Shown here piece after piece: positions 6,961-14,639 of a stretch of 18,971 nt of DNA. Below the pieces are notes generated by a model that searched no databases, was not told where the DNA came from, and saw only the letters and a program-made list of their open reading frames with translations. The stretch is from Bizionia sp. Its GTDB lineage: Bacteria; Bacteroidota; Bacteroidia; Flavobacteriales; Flavobacteriaceae. The translations under genes and the position numbers were made by a program. The DNA lies in NCBI GenBank assembly GCA_018067115.1, contig JAGPVI010000151.1:1-18971 (forward strand). The letters run 5' to 3'. Position 1 is the stretch's first letter; every line of letters starts with the position of its first letter.

Positions 6961-8195
6961 TGAGAATACAATCTACCTATTTTACGATACTTTTAGGGGC
7001 TTTTTTATTGTGTGCCAATTTGGGGTTTTCTCAATCTGGTAAACAAAAAGAACTGGAAGCACGACGTGTGGAATTGCGTAAAGAAATCCAAAAAATTAAT
7101 GCCTTAGTAGCTTCTAATAAAGACAAACAGAAGTCGGAAGTTACCTTAATAGAGAACTTAAATTATAAAGTTAGCGTACAACGAAATTTAATTAAAGTAA
7201 CAAATCAGCAGGCCAACCTATTAACGCGTGAGATTAATAATAACCAGAAACAGATTTCAGAATATAGAGACGAATTAACGTCCTTAAAGGCCAATTATGC
7301 TAAAATGATTGAGCGCTCGTATAAAAACAAGAATAAGCAAAGTCGCATTATGTTTTTGCTGTCTTCTAGTAACTTTAAACAAGCGTACAAACGTGTTCAG
7401 TATTTAAACCAGTATGCCGAATTTCAAAAAGAACAAGGCGAAATTATTAAGTCAAAAACTAAAGAGTTGCAGGTGGCAAATACCTTGTTACTAAAGCAAA
7501 AGGAACAAAAAGGAAAGCTAATTGCCGAAAACAAACAAATACAAAAGGATTTAGAGCGCGAGATGAAACAGCATGAAATTATCATGCAGTCTATAAAAAG
7601 CAACTTATCAAAGTACACGGCCGAAGTAAAAGCAAAGCAGCAGGAAGCAGATAGAATAGATCGTGAGATCGATAAAATTATTAAAGCCGAAATCGCTAAA
7701 TCGAATAGAAAAGCAGGAACCCCTAAAACAACAACATCTTCTTCAAGTTTTGCATTAACTGCCGAGGCAAAAGCGCTTGCAAAAGACTTTTTAGGGAACA
7801 AAGGTAAATTACCTTGGCCAGTAGAAAAAGGGGTGGTAAAAGTGCGCTATGGAGACCAGCCGTCGCCAATAGATGGGTCGTTAACAATTAAAAGTAGTGG
7901 GGTAAGAATTTCTACAGAGAAAGGTGCTAAAGTACGTGCCATTTTTAATGGAGAGGTTATGCGAATCATTCAGCAAAAAAGAAGTAACCCCGTGGTTTTA
8001 ATTAAGCATGGTAATTATATCTCTGTATATTATAACTTAGGAAAAGTATTTGTACAAGCAGGAGATAAGGTAACCACCAAGCAAGATATAGGGGAAGTAT
8101 TTACAAATCCTAATAACGGGGAAACAGTATTAAAATTTAGTATTTATAAAGACAATCACACACAGAATCCAGCCTCCTGGATCTATAAGATGTAA
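6960..8195 (+). CDS. EnvC-like protein: coiled coil plus degenerate M23/LytM domain
   Basis: The 411-residue product has a signal peptide (residues 1-24, ending NLGFSQ), a long coiled coil (about 26-235, rich in Lys, Gln and Glu) and a C-terminal LytM/M23 domain (about 284-411, from LPWPVEKG to the end). Active M23 peptidases bind zinc through HxxxD and HxH. Here the first motif site reads KSSGVRI, with no His or Asp, and the last reads LKFSI where HxH is expected. The domain is therefore probably not a peptidase. EnvC and NlpD have the same architecture and loss, and they activate cell-wall amidases at division, so an amidase-activator role is inferred. Its ATG overlaps the DUF4292 stop by one base. 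A strong terminator follows. Confidence 0.9.
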   Translation: MRIQSTYFTILLGAFLLCANLGFSQSGKQKELEARRVELRKEIQKINALVASNKDKQKSEVTLIENLNYKVSVQRNLIKVTNQQANLLTREINNNQKQISEYRDELTSLKANYAKMIERSYKNKNKQSRIMFLLSSSNFKQAYKRVQYLNQYAEFQKEQGEIIKSKTKELQVANTLLLKQKEQKGKLIAENKQIQKDLEREMKQHEIIMQSIKSNLSKYTAEVKAKQQEADRIDREIDKIIKAEIAKSNRKAGTPKTTTSSSSFALTAEAKALAKDFLGNKGKLPWPVEKGVVKVRYGDQPSPIDGSLTIKSSGVRISTEKGAKVRAIFNGEVMRIIQQKRSNPVVLIKHGNYISVYYNLGKVFVQAGDKVTTKQDIGEVFTNPNNGETVLKFSIYKDNHTQNPASWIYKM

Positions 8196-8196
8196 C

Positions 8197-8232
8197 AAAA
8201 AAACTCCTGTAATTTACAGGAGTTTTTTTTTA
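8197..8232. terminator. Bidirectional terminator between M23 and thioesterase genes
   Basis: The stem ACTCCTGT (8203-8210) / ACAGGAGT (8216-8223) is flanked by seven A residues on the left and a nine-T run on the right, so it works on both strands. It lies between two convergent genes (ends at 8195 and 8257). Confidence 0.92.
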
Positions 8233-8256
8233 TAAAGTATTTGTGTTCTGTGTAGT

Positions 8257-8766
8257 TTAAATAAATAACGCTTTTAGTTCTGTAGCATCTTTAGCCTTCA
8301 TTTTTCCTGCAATTACTAAGCTTAATTGTTTACGTCTCAACGCCCCTTCGTAGCGCTCTATTTCAAGTTGTGTTTCTGCTACTATTTCCGGGATCGCAAT
8401 TGGTCGTCCAGTTTCGTCTACAGCAACAAAAGTATAAATGGCTTCGTTGGCTTTGGTGCGCATTCCAGATTCTCTGTCTTCTACCCACACATCAATATAC
8501 ACCTCCATAGAGGTTTTAAAAGCACGAGAGACTTTAGCTTCAATAGTAACAACACTTCCTAAAGGTACAGCTCTGTTAAACTCAACGTGGTTAACAGAAG
8601 CGGTGACAACAATACGGCGAGAGTGGCGTCTTGCAGCAATACTTGCGGCGCGATCCATTCGTGCTAATAATTCTCCTCCAAATAAGTTGTTTAATGGATT
8701 GGTTTCACTTGGTAAAACCAAATCTGTCATTATTGTTTTTGATGCTTCTGCTGTTTTTGCTTCCAT
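8257..8766 (-). CDS. Acyl-CoA thioesterase, hotdog fold
   Basis: It probably hydrolyses acyl-CoA to free fatty acid and CoA in the cytoplasm. The 169 residues form a single hotdog domain of the YciA/BFIT type. The characteristic N-terminal block SETNPLNNLFGGELLARMDR (residues 17-36) carries the conserved Asn, the Gly-Gly helix and the Asp that serves in catalysis. VTASVNHVEFNRAVPLGSVV then forms the central strand and substrate pocket. A basic C-terminal tail (RRKQLSLVIAGKMKAKD) resembles Bacteroidota members. Substrate chain length cannot be told. The start ATG at 8766 follows a TACCTTTG promoter element (8825-8818). The SPOR gene lies upstream on the same strand, 111 bases away, so this gene may have its own promoter. 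Confidence 0.9.
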   Translation of the reverse strand: MEAKTAEASKTIMTDLVLPSETNPLNNLFGGELLARMDRAASIAARRHSRRIVVTASVNHVEFNRAVPLGSVVTIEAKVSRAFKTSMEVYIDVWVEDRESGMRTKANEAIYTFVAVDETGRPIAIPEIVAETQLEIERYEGALRRKQLSLVIAGKMKAKDATELKALFI

Positions 8767-8817
8767 AAAATATCTATCTATAATCGATTTGTAACCGATA
8801 AATGGTTAAATGAAATG

Positions 8818-8825
8818 CAAAGGTA
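8818..8825 (-). promoter_or_regulatory. Bacteroidota-type -7 promoter element for the thioesterase
   Basis: The minus strand reads TACCTTTG, an exact TAnnTTTG match, about 52 bases upstream of the thioesterase start. I found no TTG at the usual 17-20-base spacing, so only the -7 half is supported. Confidence 0.45.
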
Positions 8826-8877
8826 AGACCATTTGAGAAATTAGTCTTTATCTAATCAAAAATTAAAAGAAATTTAC

Positions 8878-9816
8878 TTAGTTTAACTCTTTAACTAATA
8901 ACCAAGCGTTAGGGTTATTCGAGCGTTTAATAGCATTAAGTGCGTTAATAGCCGCACGTCTTTCTGTAAAACTAGAATAGATAACCTGATGTAATCCGTA
9001 TTTATTAACGCCAATTTTTCGAGCGTTAAAACCATCGTTTTTAAGTTCTTCTACTTTCTTGTCACAGTTCTCCTCGACGCGAAAAGCACCGGCAACAACA
9101 TGGTAGTTTCCAGCTTCTTTTGCAACTTTTAAAGTCACTGCAGGCAACGGGTTACTTATTACAAAGTTAGCCTCTTGTATTTTGTGTTCTAATTGTAGGT
9201 TTGCTTCTTCTTGCGCAATTATATTATGTGTATTAACGGTATTTACATAGTAATTACCAACACCAAAACCACCTAATGTTAAAGCTAGTACAGCAACTGC
9301 TGCATATTTTAAATACGGTCTTGCTCGGCGTTTTTCTGGCGTAACGGTAATAGGAATTACCTTTTCTAAGGCTTCAACTTCTTCTTTATAAGTTTCTCTA
9401 GTGACATTATGAGAAACAAAAGGAGATAAACCAAAAGCATCTGTTAAGTAATTTAAATGGTACGAAGGGCTAAATTGCATTTTCCCTTCCGTATTAAATA
9501 CCAAATCACCAATATGTTTAAAATGTATTGTTTTGCCTTCCGTTAAAAGGGACTTTAGAGATTTTACTTCTTTGGCAATTAATGCCAAAGCATCTTCAAA
9601 CGAAATGTTTTCAGCATCTGCAATATAGCGTGCTAATAACCCGTCGTTAGTCTGAATTTGTTCATTAAACGACAGCATTTTTTTTGGTGGATAAAATGCA
9701 TTCGTAGTATTATGTACGGTCGCCGATACACGTTGTGATAAGAAAGCACCAAATTCTGGCACCGTAACACAGTCGTAACGGTATAATAAATCGCTGATGT
9801 AAGTCTCTAATTGCAT
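8878..9816 (-). CDS. SPOR-domain protein with cytoplasmic HU-CCDC81-like N-terminus
   Basis: The 312-residue protein is anchored by one membrane span. Residues 1 to about 135 match the bacterial HU-CCDC81-like pair of domains (MQLETYISDLLYRYDCVTVP at the start, then GKTIHFKHIGDLVFNTEGK). A basic stretch, RRARPYLK, precedes the membrane span at about 169-188. After a periplasmic spacer comes a SPOR domain (about 236-312, starting NYHVVAGAFRVEENCDKKVE), a fold known to bind peptidoglycan stripped of stem peptides at the septum. The topology thus joins a DNA-binding-like cytoplasmic module to the cell wall. Whether the HU part binds DNA is unknown. A TAACTTTG box ends only 5 bases before the ATG. 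Confidence 0.88.
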   Translation of the reverse strand: MQLETYISDLLYRYDCVTVPEFGAFLSQRVSATVHNTTNAFYPPKKMLSFNEQIQTNDGLLARYIADAENISFEDALALIAKEVKSLKSLLTEGKTIHFKHIGDLVFNTEGKMQFSPSYHLNYLTDAFGLSPFVSHNVTRETYKEEVEALEKVIPITVTPEKRRARPYLKYAAVAVLALTLGGFGVGNYYVNTVNTHNIIAQEEANLQLEHKIQEANFVISNPLPAVTLKVAKEAGNYHVVAGAFRVEENCDKKVEELKNDGFNARKIGVNKYGLHQVIYSSFTERRAAINALNAIKRSNNPNAWLLVKELN

Positions 9817-9821
9817 AATAA

Positions 9822-9829
9822 CAAAGTTA
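9822..9829 (-). promoter_or_regulatory. -7 element abutting the SPOR gene start (near-leaderless)
   Basis: The minus strand reads TAACTTTG followed by TTATT and the ATG. With transcription starting a few bases after the box, the mRNA would begin at or within a few bases of the start codon. A weak -33 candidate, TTA, lies 18 bases upstream. Confidence 0.5.
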
Positions 9830-9840
9830 ATTTATTTTGT

Positions 9841-9869
9841 TTGTGAATAAAACTTAAGGCTTACTTTTT
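9841..9869 (+). promoter_or_regulatory. Candidate dprA promoter
   Basis: TTG at 9841-9843, an 18-base spacer, then TACTTTTT at 9862-9869 (7 of 8 matches to TAnnTTTG, counting the free positions). It would give a leader of about 45 bases before the dprA ATG at 9921. It is divergent from the SPOR promoter. Confidence 0.4.
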
Positions 9870-9920
9870 ATTAACAGTTATAAAATTTGTTTATTGTAGT
9901 CTCTAAATCAATGGTTTGCT

Positions 9921-11024
9921 ATGACAGAAAATGACTTGCTTTACACTTTAGCCTTACAAAATGTGGCCAAAATAGGAGACACAACGGCGAAAAAATTGAT
10001 TAATCATTGCGGATCTGCAGAGGCAGTAATGAAAGAAAAACGCTACAACTTATTAAAAATTGATGGTATTGGAGCACTTACTATTAGTGATTTATTTGAA
10101 AGGAACCATTTAGAAGCTGCCGAGCAGGAATTAAAATTTATTAAAGACGAAGGTATAAAAGCGCATTATTTTACTTCTGAAAACTACCCGGAAAAGTTGA
10201 AACATTGTATTGATAGTCCGATTTTATTATTTGAAGCTGGCACAATAAACCTCAACAAAAAACACATTATTAGTATTGTGGGCGCTCGAAAAATTACAAC
10301 TAGCGGTATTGCATTCTGTGAACGGTTAGTAGAAGAGCTTGCTCCTTTCGATCCGGTTATTGTTTCGGGTTTTGCTTACGGCACCGATATTACAGCGCAA
10401 AAAGCTGCCATTAAAAATAAGCTTCAAAATATTGGCTGTTTGGCGCATGGGCTGAATCAGATTTATCCTAAAGTGCATAAAAAGTATATGGCCGAAGTCG
10501 AAAATAACGGGGGTTTCTATACCGACTTTTGGAGTACAGCCGTTTTTGATAGAAGTAATTTCTTAAAACGTAACCGTCTTATCGCCGGCATTAGCGAAGC
10601 GACAATAGTTATCGAGTCGGCAGAGAAAGGAGGGAGTTTAGTGACTGCCGATATTGCAAATTCTTATAATCGCGATGTGTTTGCCGTTCCTGGGCGCACC
10701 ACCGATTCGCAAAGTGTGGGGTGTAATAATTTAATAAAGCATCAAAAAGCCCATTTGTTGTCTACACCACTAGATGTTCCATATATGTTAAATTGGCAAT
10801 TAGAAGATTATAAAAAGCCAGCTGTACAAAAGCAGTTATTTGTAGAATTGGACGATAATGAAAAAATAGTGTATAAATTTTTGGAAGGGCAGGACAAAGA
10901 ACTCTTAGATGTTATTGCCTTAAAATGCAATATGCCAACCTATAAATTGGCTGGCATATTGCTAACTATGGAATTAAAAGGTGTGGTGAGACCACTACCC
11001 GGTAAATTATTCGAGATTATTTAA
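9921..11024 (+). CDS. dprA: DNA-processing protein DprA
   Basis: DprA binds incoming single-stranded DNA in the cytoplasm and loads RecA onto it during natural transformation. The 367-residue product has an N-terminal helix-hairpin-helix/SAM-like region (LLKIDGIGALTISDLFE, about 44-60) and a central Rossmann-like domain with SIVGARKITTSG, then VSGFAYGTDITAQKAA, where many relatives have SGxARGID. LKRNRLIAGIS and the phosphate-binding GGSLVTADIA follow. A C-terminal winged-helix domain runs from about 310 (KIVYKFLEGQDKELLDVIAL). Length and order are those of full-size DprA. The gene converges on trpS with a 4-base overlap. recA lies elsewhere in this window but in a separate unit. Wide conservation means the gene alone does not prove competence. 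Confidence 0.95.
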   Translation: MTENDLLYTLALQNVAKIGDTTAKKLINHCGSAEAVMKEKRYNLLKIDGIGALTISDLFERNHLEAAEQELKFIKDEGIKAHYFTSENYPEKLKHCIDSPILLFEAGTINLNKKHIISIVGARKITTSGIAFCERLVEELAPFDPVIVSGFAYGTDITAQKAAIKNKLQNIGCLAHGLNQIYPKVHKKYMAEVENNGGFYTDFWSTAVFDRSNFLKRNRLIAGISEATIVIESAEKGGSLVTADIANSYNRDVFAVPGRTTDSQSVGCNNLIKHQKAHLLSTPLDVPYMLNWQLEDYKKPAVQKQLFVELDDNEKIVYKFLEGQDKELLDVIALKCNMPTYKLAGILLTMELKGVVRPLPGKLFEII

Positions 11025-11989
11025 TATCCTATTTTTTCGCGCACACGCTCTAAAACAGCATTGGCAACTACTTTGGCTTTTTCGGCGCCTTTGGCTAATG
11101 CATCGTCTATGGCGTCCAGATTATTCATATAATAGGTGTAACGTTCGCGAGGTGTTTCAAAAGTTTTTAAAACCAATTCGTATAAGGCTTGTTTAGCATG
11201 GCCGTAACCATAATTCCCGTTTTCGTAATTGGCTTTCATCGTTTTAACCTCTTCTTCCGAGGCTAATAAACTATAAATAGCAAAACAGTTACAAGTACTC
11301 CAATCTTTAGCATCTTCTAGGGCTGTACTATCCGTTTCAATACTCATTATTTGTTTCCGTAATTGTTTTTCTGGTAAAAAGATATTGATAGTATTCCCCT
11401 TACTTTTGCTCATTTTAGCGCCATCGGTACCTGGAATAAGCATAATGTTTTCTTCAGTTTTACCTTCAGGCATCACAAATGTTTCACCCATTTTAGCGTG
11501 AAAACGAGATGCAACATCACGAGTCATTTCAATATGTTGTAATTGGTCTTTTCCTACCGGAATAATTTCAGCATCGTACAATAAAATATCGGCAGCCATT
11601 AACATTGGGTAATTAAATAAGCCCGAGTTTACATCGTCTAAACGATCTGCTTTGTCTTTAAAACTATGTGCTAATGTTAAGCGTTGGTAAGGAAAAAAAC
11701 AACTTAAATACCACGTTAACTCAGTGGTTTGCGGAATATCACTTTGTCTGTAAAAAACCGTTTTTTCTATGTCTAAGCCCAAAGCAAGCCACGTTGCAGC
11801 AGTAGAATATGTGTTATTACGCATAGTCTCAGCATCCTTAATCTGTGTTAAAGAATGTAAGTTAGCAATAAAGAAAAACGAATCGTGATTGGTGTTTTTA
11901 GAAATTTCTATTGCTGGTAATAATGCGCCTAAAATGTTTCCTAAATGTGGCGTTCCTGTGCTTTGTATTCCTGTGAGTATTCTTGACAT
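11021..11989 (-). CDS. trpS: Tryptophanyl-tRNA synthetase
   Basis: It charges tRNA-Trp with tryptophan using ATP, in the cytoplasm. It is a class I synthetase of 322 residues, the normal bacterial size. The HIGH-type signature is PHLGN (14-18), and the KMSKS loop is KMSKSKGN (192-199). GLFNYPMLMAADILLYDAEI and VGKDQLQHIEMTRD are the usual tryptophan and dimer regions. I choose the ATG at 11989 (MSRILTGIQS), because the upstream TTG at 12001 adds four residues not typical of the family. The stop codon overlaps the dprA stop on the opposite strand. A TACCTTTG box lies 60-67 bases upstream of the start. Confidence 0.97.
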   Translation of the reverse strand: MSRILTGIQSTGTPHLGNILGALLPAIEISKNTNHDSFFFIANLHSLTQIKDAETMRNNTYSTAATWLALGLDIEKTVFYRQSDIPQTTELTWYLSCFFPYQRLTLAHSFKDKADRLDDVNSGLFNYPMLMAADILLYDAEIIPVGKDQLQHIEMTRDVASRFHAKMGETFVMPEGKTEENIMLIPGTDGAKMSKSKGNTINIFLPEKQLRKQIMSIETDSTALEDAKDWSTCNCFAIYSLLASEEEVKTMKANYENGNYGYGHAKQALYELVLKTFETPRERYTYYMNNLDAIDDALAKGAEKAKVVANAVLERVREKIGY

Positions 11990-12048
11990 AGTCTTTCCCA
12001 ATAAAAAGGGAATGTTTTTAAATTAAACTTAATTTTAACTCTTAAAAA

Positions 12049-12056
12049 CAAAGGTA
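12049..12056 (-). promoter_or_regulatory. -7 promoter element for trpS
   Basis: The minus strand reads TACCTTTG, an exact TAnnTTTG match identical to the thioesterase box. The nearest upstream TTG is 22 bases away, slightly beyond the usual spacing. The expected leader is about 50 bases and contains a weak 5-bp hairpin (TTCCC/GGGAA) just before the ATG. Confidence 0.5.
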
Positions 12057-12114
12057 CTTTTTTTAAATAAATTGTAACCAATTACTTCAATGCAATTATG
12101 TATTTTTACCGCTT

Positions 12115-12855
12115 ATGATTATTTTTAAATATATTTTTACCTTTCTCTATCGCGTGTGGTTTTACATCTTGCTAGCGATACCAATAATACTTATGTTGCC
12201 CTTTCTTTTAATTTCAATATTAAAAGAAGAGTGGTACCCTTTCTTTTTTAAATTGGCACGAATTTGGGCGCGATTTATTCTAATAGGAATGGGCTTTAAA
12301 ACACGTATTAAACGCGATCAAAAAACGGAAAAAGGAAAGAGTTATATGTTTGTGGCAAACCACACATCGATGACCGATATTATGCTAATGCTGGTAGCGG
12401 TAAAAAATCCATTTGTATTTGTAGGAAAACAAGAGCTCACAAAAATTCCAGTGTTTGGGTTTTTCTATAAACGCACCTGTATTTTAGTCGATAGAACAAG
12501 TCCTAGAAGTAGACACGCCGTGTTTTTAAGAGCTCAAAAACGCTTACATCAAGGCTTGAGTATTTGTATTTTTCCGGAAGGGATGGTGCCCGAAGAGCAT
12601 ATTGATTTAGCAGAATTTAAAGATGGTGCTTTTAGATTGGCCATTAACCATCAAATCCCTATTGTACCTATTACTTTTGGGGATAATAAAAAACGCTTTT
12701 CGTACGCTTTCTTTAGTGGGAGTCCAGGTAAAATGCGGGTTAAAAAACACCGTTTTGTAGAAACAAAAGGCTTGACTACTGCCGATACTAAAACACTAAG
12801 GGAGGACGTGAGAGGTATTGTTTTAAAACAACTTCAAGAGTTTCATAAAAAATAA
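12115..12855 (+). CDS. plsC: 1-acyl-sn-glycerol-3-phosphate acyltransferase family protein
   Basis: The enzyme probably adds the second acyl chain to lysophosphatidate, giving phosphatidate for phospholipid synthesis, at the inner membrane. The 246-residue chain opens with one or two hydrophobic spans (about 5-36). The four acyltransferase motifs follow: HTSMTD (His83 and Asp88, catalytic HX4D), the GKQELTKIPVFGFFYKRTCI region, FPEG (153-156, phosphate binding) and IPIVPITFGD. The family also includes acyltransferases acting on other lipids such as ornithine lipids, so the symbol is an inference. Its ATG lies 6 bases after TATTTTTA (12101-12108), a one-mismatch -7 box, so the leader may be very short. 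A terminator follows its stop directly. Confidence 0.85.
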   Translation: MIIFKYIFTFLYRVWFYILLAIPIILMLPFLLISILKEEWYPFFFKLARIWARFILIGMGFKTRIKRDQKTEKGKSYMFVANHTSMTDIMLMLVAVKNPFVFVGKQELTKIPVFGFFYKRTCILVDRTSPRSRHAVFLRAQKRLHQGLSICIFPEGMVPEEHIDLAEFKDGAFRLAINHQIPIVPITFGDNKKRFSYAFFSGSPGKMRVKKHRFVETKGLTTADTKTLREDVRGIVLKQLQEFHKK

Positions 12856-12886
12856 AAAAACTGTTCATGACACAGAACAGTTTTTT
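12854..12886. terminator. Terminator after plsC, probably bidirectional
   Basis: The stem CTGTTC (12861-12866) / GAACAG (12875-12880), extended by A/T pairing on both flanks, has a run of seven A residues before it and six T residues after it. It can end plsC on the plus strand and the sigma operon on the minus strand. Confidence 0.85.
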
Positions 12887-12893
12887 CATATAG

Positions 12894-12942
12894 CCTCGAT
12901 AGTATCGAGGTAAAACAATAAACCTACCTACTAAGTTTATTG
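12894..12942. repeat. Two adjacent inverted repeats
   Basis: CCTCGAT (12894-12900) / ATCGAGG (12904-12910) is a perfect 17-base palindromic element with a 3-base centre. CAATAAAC (12916-12923) / GTTTATTG (12935-12942) follows with an 11-base loop and ends one base before the minus-strand gene at 12944. Together with the plsC terminator they make three hairpins in under 90 bases. Confidence 0.7.
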
Positions 12943-12943
12943 C

Positions 12944-14638
12944 TTAAAATTTATAATTAAACCCAGTATAAACTCCAATAATATAAGGTTTAAAGTTCCC
13001 TGAAGATTCGCTATAGGTATTAATTTTGTATTTAAAAGTAGGCTCGAAATTGAACGTAAAGGTTTTAGTGAAGTGATAATCTAATCCTAATCCTAGATTT
13101 GTACTAAAGCTTATATCATTAATGTTGTTGGCTTCCCCAATCTTTGTTCTATAATTTTCAAACTCGGTAACCACTTGGTTATCGCTTAAGAAAAATGTAC
13201 TCATACCACCAATGATATATAATCCCAGTTGCTCATTAATAATGGCATACTCTAACTCTAATGGGACTTCTATAAAACTCATACGCTGACTTAAAGCAGC
13301 ATTATATTTGTCGTTGAAAATACTATTTATTTGCTGTACATTAAAACTCTCCGTACTTATAACAGTTAAATTTTCACCGTTTGGAGCTGGCTCAAAATTA
13401 ATATGGCGAAGCGGCTTAATGTCTGGATCTCCCGTCGATACGCTTTGGTAAACCAATACGCCGGCCGTGTCGTAGCTTAATTTTAAAGAGTTGATACCAG
13501 AGCGTAGTTTTAATTTATCATTTAAAGCATAGCCCACTTGCACGCCATAACTCATATTTAGTTCGCCGTCTTTATCATTATTTACAAATTGGGCGTCTAT
13601 AGATGAGCCCTTACCAAACGAATTGTAAAAGACTGGTGCAACAGTCGCCTGAACACTCCATGTGTTTATAGTCTTTTCTTTTTCTTTAGTAGTCAGTGTT
13701 TTAAGCTTGGCTATAGCGTCTTCTATCGCTTCTCCTAAAGCGGAATCAATTACGGGAGACGCGGTAATAGTTCTGCTTTTTTCTAAGTAGCCAGTAGAAA
13801 GTGCTGTTAATTTCTGCTTGGTGTTAAATAAGTCTTCGGCAGTTTTCACACTAAGCGTATTGTCTTTATAAGGTTTATAATAGACACTAGTATTTTTATT
13901 TAATGGCGTAGCTGTAATGTTATTAGCATTGCTTTTACTAACCGATTGCGCTTTCGTTTGTAATCCAGATGATGAGTCTTTTGTTGTAATAGTCCCGGCT
14001 ATAGCGTTACGTTTATTTGAAGTATTTAAAGGTGATGCCTGCTTGTTTCGGTCTTTAGTTTCCTCCTGTAAAGATGAAGTGTTTACGACTGCATCGTTTT
14101 GAGAGCGATTGGCTGAGTTTATTGCTGGTGTGACGCCATCACGTTTGTTTTCTTTAGAAGAACTATAATACGCACGACCTTTAGAATGCGTTTCGGGTGA
14201 AGTGTTATTAGTGCCGTTTGATTTGTTTGGAGCTATAGAGTGCAATGTAGAGTCAACCATTGGGTTTATCGTAGTGCCGGAAGTGTTTGCAACAGATTCA
14301 TTATTTTCTATTGAAGTTGAAGTTGAAGTTGCAGTTGAAGATGAGTTAACCTCGGGTTTAGATGTGCTTCTCGTATTTTCTTCTTCTTGATTATTAATGT
14401 TTGTAACTGGTGTGTTTGCAGTGTCCTTTGTAAATACAGTAATACCCACAGTTACAAACACTAAAACTATCGCGGCAATTGCTGCCCATTTAGACCAAAG
14501 GGGAACGATAGGTTTAACCGTTTCCGTTGGTGGGGTTAGTTGCTTCTGTATAGTCTCCCAAACAGCGTCGTTTGGCTTGGCTTCAAAGTCTTTAAACTTT
14601 TCTTGAAAAAGTCTATCGATGTGTTTTTTATTACTCAT
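12944..14638 (-). CDS. Anti-sigma-like membrane protein with C-terminal outer-membrane beta-barrel domain
   Basis: The 564-residue product has an unusual modular build. Residues 1-47 are a cytoplasmic segment (MSNKKHIDRLFQEKFKDFEA, then AVWETIQKQL) of the kind seen next to Bacteroidota ECF sigma factors. Residues 48-70 are a single membrane span (LWSKWAAIAAIVLVFVTVGI). Residues 71 to about 325 are a Ser/Thr/Asn-rich, probably disordered linker with STSTSTS repeats. From about 328 to 564, alternating beta-strands (NTWSVQATVAPVFYNSFG, LGLGLDYHFTKTFTFNFEP) end in GFNYKF, the aromatic C-terminus typical of outer-membrane barrels. It starts one base after the sigma-factor stop, so the pair is almost certainly co-translated. 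Inference: it holds or releases the sigma factor in response to an outer-membrane event. It could instead be split by proteolysis. Confidence 0.82.
   Translation of the reverse strand: MSNKKHIDRLFQEKFKDFEAKPNDAVWETIQKQLTPPTETVKPIVPLWSKWAAIAAIVLVFVTVGITVFTKDTANTPVTNINNQEEENTRSTSKPEVNSSSTATSTSTSIENNESVANTSGTTINPMVDSTLHSIAPNKSNGTNNTSPETHSKGRAYYSSSKENKRDGVTPAINSANRSQNDAVVNTSSLQEETKDRNKQASPLNTSNKRNAIAGTITTKDSSSGLQTKAQSVSKSNANNITATPLNKNTSVYYKPYKDNTLSVKTAEDLFNTKQKLTALSTGYLEKSRTITASPVIDSALGEAIEDAIAKLKTLTTKEKEKTINTWSVQATVAPVFYNSFGKGSSIDAQFVNNDKDGELNMSYGVQVGYALNDKLKLRSGINSLKLSYDTAGVLVYQSVSTGDPDIKPLRHINFEPAPNGENLTVISTESFNVQQINSIFNDKYNAALSQRMSFIEVPLELEYAIINEQLGLYIIGGMSTFFLSDNQVVTEFENYRTKIGEANNINDISFSTNLGLGLDYHFTKTFTFNFEPTFKYKINTYSESSGNFKPYIIGVYTGFNYKF
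14311..14340. repeat. Hexanucleotide microsatellite (TTGAAG)5, one unit altered
   Basis: Five units of TTGAAG, the fourth reading TTGCAG, lie inside the linker region of the beta-barrel gene and encode the alternating Ser/Thr tract at residues 101-109. Unit gain or loss would keep the reading frame and change linker length by two residues. Confidence 0.8.
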
Positions 14639-14639
14639 T

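Noticed and set aside
7424..7801. Minus-strand open frame of 125 codons inside the M23 gene
   Set aside because: Its Phe/Ser/Cys-rich composition mirrors the Lys/Glu-rich coiled coil on the other strand.
8438..8794. Plus-strand open frame of 118 codons inside the thioesterase gene
   Set aside because: It is a shadow of the well-supported minus-strand thioesterase and shows no family features.
11993..12012. Hairpin TTCCC/GGGAA before trpS as a tryptophan-responsive leader
   Set aside because: It has only 5 bp, with no T tract, no leader peptide rich in Trp and no T-box motifs.
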